Of a DNA stretch of 64,000 nucleotides, positions 60,147 to 64,000 are shown in pieces (the first letter of the stretch is position 1; every line of letters starts with the position of its first letter). The notes under the pieces are model-generated. The model ran no database searches. It saw nothing but the letters and a program-made list of their open reading frames with translations, and was not told where the DNA came from. Source of the DNA: Chryseobacterium herbae (lineage in GTDB: Bacteria; Bacteroidota; Bacteroidia; Flavobacteriales; Weeksellaceae); the NCBI RefSeq assembly GCF_025154075.1, contig NZ_JAOAMU010000005.1, forward strand, positions 62,001 through 126,000. Reading direction: 5' to 3'. The position numbers were made by a program, and so were the translations under genes.

Positions 60147-62357
60147 ATGAAAAGACTATTTCTACTGTTCACTTTCTTATTGGGCTTTGCTCAGATGAGA
60201 GCGGATGAGGGGATGTGGCTGTTAATGCTCATCAAAAGACTTAACGGGGTCGATATGCAAAAAGAAGGACTGCATTTGACACCTGAAGAAATTTATTCGG
60301 TAAACAATTCAAGCTTAAAAGATGCTATCGTAAGCTTCGGAGGCTTCTGTACCGGGGAAATTGTTTCTGACAAAGGACTAATTTTTACCAATCACCACTG
60401 TGGTTACGGTGCGGTAGCTGCCGCTTCTACTCCGGAAAAAGATTATCTGAAAAACGGATTCTGGGCAATGAAGCAGAAGGATGAATTTAATGCAAAAGAT
60501 CTTTATGTAAGATTTTTAGTAAGAATGGATGATGCAACGCAGAGAATCAATTCTAAGCTAAATAACAATATGACCGGGGCAGAGAGAAAAGCAGTTATTG
60601 ATGCTGAAACAAAGGTAATCCAGACTGAAAACTCTGAAAACGGGAAATATACTGTAGTGGTAAGAGATTTCTTCAACGGAAATGAATTCTACTATTTCGT
60701 TTACCAGGATTACAAAGACATCAGACTGGTAGGTGCACCACCATCATCATTAGGAAAATTCGGAGGTGATACAGATAACTGGGAATGGCCAAGACATACG
60801 GCTGACTTCACAGTATTCAGAGTATATGGAGATGCAGCAGGAAACCCTGCAGAATTTGCTCCAACCAACGTTCCATTGAAGCCTAAGCACTTCCTTCCGG
60901 TTTCTCTTAAAGGAATTAAGCCTGGAGATTTCTCTATGATTCTTGGATATCCTGGCAGAACCAACCGTTACCTTACTTCTTACGGAATCCAGCAGATGGT
61001 AAACAAAGACTATCCGGCTTGGGTAGAATCTTCTAAACTGGCTATGGACGTTATGAAAAAGTATATGGACAAAGATAAAGCGACTCAGCTTAACTATGCG
61101 TCTCAATATGCTTCTGTAGCGAACTACTGGAAAAACAGACAGGGAACTATCGATGCCGTAGATAAAAACGGAACGATCTCTGACAAACAAAAAATTGAGG
61201 ATACTTACAGAAAATGGTCTGCAATGCCAGGAAATACGGCTTATGACGGTATCTTAGAAGATATTGAAACGTATTACAAGCAGGTTTCTGAAAGAAATGT
61301 TGAAAGAAACTATGCTTCCCAGTTCTCAAGAAATGCAAAATATATCACGCTTGCTTTGCAGGTAGGATCTGTCCTTAAAGCTTACGCAGCTCAGGACATG
61401 CAGGGAAGACTTGCGATGAAAGCTAAGACTGAAGCAGCACTTAAAGGAGCTTACGAAAACTTCAACCCATCTCTGGAAGGAGAAATGCTTGCTTCTATGG
61501 CTAACCTTTACCAAACCAGAGTAAAGAACAAGGAAGTGGCATCTGCTACTATTTTAGGATTAGATGCTAAAACGCTTTCTAACGTAGCTTATTCTTCAAT
61601 CTTCGCGAATAAGACTTCTGCTACAAACTTCTTACTGAACCCGGATGCATTGAAACTGGATGCTGATCCACTTTGGAAAATCGCAAACGGAATCGTTGCT
61701 GACCAAAAAATGAGCACTGAGAAATATGCTAAAGTTGATGACAATTTCAGCAAAAACAACCGTCTTTTCTTAGCTGGATTAATGAAAGCTATGCCTGAAA
61801 AGAAATTCTACCCGGATGCTAACTCTACGATGAGATTAACATACGGAACTGTAGATAAACTTCCGGTAAGAGAAGACAGAAACTACTTCGGTGTTACGGA
61901 TAATTATTATACTGATATGACTGGTCTTGTTGGAAAATACAAGAAAGGTGATGAGGAATTCGACCTTCCACAAAGAGTGATCGATCTTTATAACCTTAAA
62001 GATTTCGGACAGTATGCTGATGCTGCAGGATATATGCCTGTCAACTTCCTTTCTAACAATGATATTACTGGTGGTAACTCTGGTTCTCCTGTAATTGACG
62101 GAGACGGAAACCTTATCGGTATTGCATTCGATGGAAACAGCGAAGCATTAAGCGGAGATATCGTATTTGAACAGGAGTGGCAGAAAACGATCAACGTAGA
62201 TGTACGTTTCGTTCTTTGGACTATCGACAAATATGCCGGTGCAAGAAGATTGGTTGACGAATTAAAGCTTGTAAGAGGAGAAAACACTCCTGCTGATACC
62301 AAGACTAAAAATTCTGGGACTACTCAAATGCCTAAGAAAACAAAGGTCAAAAAATAA
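60147..62357 (+). CDS. S46 family dipeptidyl-peptidase, DPP7-like
   Basis: A 736-residue periplasmic serine peptidase of family S46, which takes dipeptides from protein N-termini. The start at MKRLFLLFTFLLGFAQ gives a clean signal peptide ending MRA; the longer frame runs through noncoding sequence and the antisense META gene. The double-barrel trypsin-like fold shows H83/H84 in TNHHCGYGAV and the nucleophile S645 in GGNSGSPV. Substrate-type residue G663 in AFDGNSEALSGD matches DPP7 (hydrophobic P1), where DPP11 has Arg. Full length. A terminator follows. Confidence 0.9.
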   Translation: MKRLFLLFTFLLGFAQMRADEGMWLLMLIKRLNGVDMQKEGLHLTPEEIYSVNNSSLKDAIVSFGGFCTGEIVSDKGLIFTNHHCGYGAVAAASTPEKDYLKNGFWAMKQKDEFNAKDLYVRFLVRMDDATQRINSKLNNNMTGAERKAVIDAETKVIQTENSENGKYTVVVRDFFNGNEFYYFVYQDYKDIRLVGAPPSSLGKFGGDTDNWEWPRHTADFTVFRVYGDAAGNPAEFAPTNVPLKPKHFLPVSLKGIKPGDFSMILGYPGRTNRYLTSYGIQQMVNKDYPAWVESSKLAMDVMKKYMDKDKATQLNYASQYASVANYWKNRQGTIDAVDKNGTISDKQKIEDTYRKWSAMPGNTAYDGILEDIETYYKQVSERNVERNYASQFSRNAKYITLALQVGSVLKAYAAQDMQGRLAMKAKTEAALKGAYENFNPSLEGEMLASMANLYQTRVKNKEVASATILGLDAKTLSNVAYSSIFANKTSATNFLLNPDALKLDADPLWKIANGIVADQKMSTEKYAKVDDNFSKNNRLFLAGLMKAMPEKKFYPDANSTMRLTYGTVDKLPVREDRNYFGVTDNYYTDMTGLVGKYKKGDEEFDLPQRVIDLYNLKDFGQYADAAGYMPVNFLSNNDITGGNSGSPVIDGDGNLIGIAFDGNSEALSGDIVFEQEWQKTINVDVRFVLWTIDKYAGARRLVDELKLVRGENTPADTKTKNSGTTQMPKKTKVKK

Positions 62358-62377
62358 TCTTTTTTGATTTGGATATA

Positions 62378-62407
62378 AAACCGTGAATGTATGTTCACGG
62401 TTTTTTT
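62378..62407 (+). terminator. Terminator after S46 peptidase
   Basis: AAACCGTGAA / TTCACGGTTT hairpin with T7; its T run meets the -7-like TATTTTTG (62407-62414) of the next gene. Confidence 0.85.
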
Positions 62408-62414
62408 ATTTTTG
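62407..62414 (+). promoter_or_regulatory. Putative -7 element for YdeI-like gene
   Basis: TATTTTTG fits TAnnTTTG, 18 bases before the start codon, joined to the preceding terminator. Confidence 0.35.
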
Positions 62415-62432
62415 AACTATAAATCTTTCCCT

Positions 62433-62903
62433 ATGAAACCTACAGAATTTACAGCAGTTATACAGCAAAACGGTGAAATCAACGCTGCTTTTGTGGAATT
62501 TCCTTTTTCTACGGAGGAATTATTCAGCAAAAAAGGACAAATTAGGATTAAAGCTACATTTGATCATAAAGTGGAATACCGCGGAAGCCTTGTTAAAATG
62601 AATACCGATTGTCATATTTTAGGACTTACACAAGAAGTACGAAAGCAACTTGGAAAAAGTTTCGGAGATGAGGTTTCTGTTTCCTTAATTGAAGATAAGG
62701 AGGAAAGAACAGTGGAAATCGCTGATGATATTGCTTCTGTCTTTAATGAAAATCGTGATGCGAAAACCCTGTTTGACAAGATGAGCTATACGCACCGGAA
62801 AGAATATATCCGCTGGATTGAAGAAGCTAAGAAACCGGAAACAAGAGAGAACAGAAAAATTAAAATGATAGAAATGATTCTGGAGGGGAAGAAAGGCATA
62901 TAA
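62433..62903 (+). CDS. YdeI/OmdA family protein with DUF1905
   Basis: A 156-residue protein with an N-terminal DUF1905 beta-barrel (FTAVIQQNGEINAAFVEFPFSTEELF ... FDHKVEYRGSLVKM) and a C-terminal helical Bacteriocin-protection/YdeI segment (FDKMSYTHRKEYIRWIEEAKKPETRENRKIKM). The start at MKPTEF was chosen because upstream codons lie in the terminator. Cytoplasmic; function unclear. Convergent with the next gene. Confidence 0.88.
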   Translation: MKPTEFTAVIQQNGEINAAFVEFPFSTEELFSKKGQIRIKATFDHKVEYRGSLVKMNTDCHILGLTQEVRKQLGKSFGDEVSVSLIEDKEERTVEIADDIASVFNENRDAKTLFDKMSYTHRKEYIRWIEEAKKPETRENRKIKMIEMILEGKKGI

Positions 62904-62932
62904 AAAGAGCTCAGGATTTCCTGAACTCTTTG
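62903..62932. terminator. Bidirectional terminator, YdeI-like / partial gene
   Basis: AAAGAGCTCAGGA / TCCTGAACTCTTT arms between convergent genes. Confidence 0.7.
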
Positions 62933-62954
62933 GGTTTATTTTGAATGAATTGGT

Positions 62955-64000
62955 TTAGTAACTATCAAAAGTACAGATCGGAAAAGTAATATCCGCATCA
63001 GTCACTGTGACGTGAGAAGGAATATTAGCGGTGATCACATTTCCTGCTTTTGATGCAATTTTAAAACGAACAGTTCCTCCGGCTGTATTGATGTAGAATA
63101 TTGTTCCAAGAGACAGTTTAGTCATATCTCCTGTCTTTACTATAAATGATCTTGATCCAACAGCAGCATCTACCGTATATCCTGACAATGCACTTCCCAC
63201 TCCGGATTCTTTAATGACCGTAGTTTTATGGGTATTAAAATTGTAGAATTTCTCGCCGGTATTGAAGTTGAATCCAACCATACTTGAATCTGAAGGATCA
63301 TTAACCGTTGAATAGGTTTCCGAAGGAATCTGAAGGAATTTCACCTTCTCAATTTTTCCTCTGTCCGCTCTGTTGATCATCACCTTCAGTCTTGCATTTT
63401 CAAAAGGACTCTGAATAATTCCTACATACTTTGCCTCCGGAATAAAATACATATTATTTACATAGTCACCTTCATCTTTGGCCCCGATTCTGATTATTCT
63501 CACCTCCGGACTTGGACCATTCTCATCGATCCAATAATCCTGAGGTCTAAAATCAAGTAAATTTTTTTGAGCCTGCAATAAGGTAATATCCGTTATAATC
63601 TGTCTATTTTCATCAAAAAGAACAAACTGCGGATAACGGTGCCATTGTACCCATAAGTTGGTATTGTGATCATTGATTTTAAAAACCTGACAGAATTGAT
63701 TATCATAATCAGCATTTGGGAACAAGCCTGTAAGTTCATTAAACGGCTCCAGGTTCTTTACATAAAAATGACTGTCTGAACCATTGGTCTTTAAGTCTTC
63801 ACTTAAGTCTTCGTCTAATAAAACAACAGGTTTTTCTCCAATGTATTTAACACCGTCCTGATCCGTAAAATAAGTAAGGTAATGAATTTGACTTGAATTA
63901 AAATTAAACTCAGAACCTCTGTGGAAAATACCAATTCTTTCTCCTGTTTTAATTTCAATTCTTGGTTCTGAAATAGAAATTCCATAGCATGGAGCTGCTG
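62955..64000 (-). CDS. Unidentified protein, 5' part cut by window end
   Basis: The minus-strand frame is open from its TAA to the window edge, at least 347 codons; the true start lies outside, and the first possible start inside the window is only a TTG at 63725. The readable part includes SISEPRIEIKTGERIGIFHRGSEF, a Thr/Ile-rich middle and a C-terminal beta-rich domain (GSRSFIVKTGDMTKLSLGTIF, TVTDADITFPICTFDSY) that could be a structural or surface module. No family is recognised, and no T9SS tail is present. Could be a phage-like structural gene, but no other phage gene is visible. Confidence 0.6.
   Translation of the reverse strand, partial: AAPCYGISISEPRIEIKTGERIGIFHRGSEFNFNSSQIHYLTYFTDQDGVKYIGEKPVVLLDEDLSEDLKTNGSDSHFYVKNLEPFNELTGLFPNADYDNQFCQVFKINDHNTNLWVQWHRYPQFVLFDENRQIITDITLLQAQKNLLDFRPQDYWIDENGPSPEVRIIRIGAKDEGDYVNNMYFIPEAKYVGIIQSPFENARLKVMINRADRGKIEKVKFLQIPSETYSTVNDPSDSSMVGFNFNTGEKFYNFNTHKTTVIKESGVGSALSGYTVDAAVGSRSFIVKTGDMTKLSLGTIFYINTAGGTVRFKIASKAGNVITANIPSHVTVTDADITFPICTFDSY

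Noticed and set aside
1..64000. CRISPR arrays, tRNA or rRNA genes, transposases, integrases, toxin-antitoxin or restriction systems
   Set aside because: None was seen on reading both strands; repeats present are short dispersed pairs, not regular arrays with spacers.

Overview
The window is a stretch of low-GC chromosome from a Bacteroidota member, most likely Chryseobacterium or a close Weeksellaceae relative. The evidence is the combination of a GldH lipoprotein, type IX secretion (T9SS) C-terminal sorting domains, GLPGLI, DUF3078 and DUF4919 proteins, an alternative complex III operon, an S46 dipeptidyl-peptidase and promoters of the Bacteroidota type (TTTG / TAnnTTTG). The genus call is inference; the phylum and class are well supported. 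No rRNA, tRNA, CRISPR array, transposase, integrase or complete prophage was seen.

Layout. 1-4.4 kb: an operon of ricT (PSP1/YaaT), gldH and a class A penicillin-binding protein. 4.4-8.6 kb: selO, then two T9SS cargo genes, with a decayed copy of the selO 3' end between them. 8.7-10.6 kb: a polytopic membrane protein and a SPOR protein, convergent. 10.7-19.2 kb: the six-gene alternative complex III (actABCDEF), a quinol:cytochrome c oxidoreductase, closed by a terminator with no cytochrome oxidase genes beside it. 19.3-24.5 kb: an exported protein, a TlpA-like thioredoxin, a lipoprotein gene touching apt, and a TPR-like membrane protein with ribH. 24.8-28.6 kb: an LtaS-type sulfatase converging on a glutathionylspermidine-synthase-like gene with two small lipoproteins. 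28.7-31.4 kb: a YpfJ-type metallopeptidase and two GLPGLI proteins. 31.5-36.4 kb: an A-type Fe-S carrier followed by sufB, sufC and sufD, interrupted by a GxxExxY gene that lies between inverted repeats. 36.5-42.5 kb: two tandem DUF3078 proteins, a rhomboid protease, dprA and gdhA. 42.7-55.0 kb: mostly minus-strand genes: KirBac channel with a YkgJ protein, truncated hemoglobin, Ca2+/H+ antiporter, a DUF4836-like lipoprotein/surface operon, AlkD-like repair protein, CPA1 antiporter and hflX. 55.2-59.5 kb: a LytTR regulator, a predicted LytTR operator and a secreted-protein cluster. 59.6-64.0 kb: META lipoprotein, S46 peptidase, YdeI-like protein and one unidentified gene cut by the window end.

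The most interesting parts are local. (1) The selO/T9SS region looks like a tandem duplication: a selO tail relic, a similar leader, a closely similar sorting domain and a matching terminator surround two unrelated passenger domains. (2) The LytTR regulator carries Glu where the receiver phospho-acceptor Asp is expected, and a textbook pair of LytTR direct repeats (9-mers, 11-bp spacer) lies just before the secreted-protein genes it probably controls. (3) The GxxExxY gene sits inside the suf operon between exact 21-bp inverted repeats. No wholly new multi-gene system was recognised with confidence; the LytTR/secreted-repeat-protein cluster is the best candidate.
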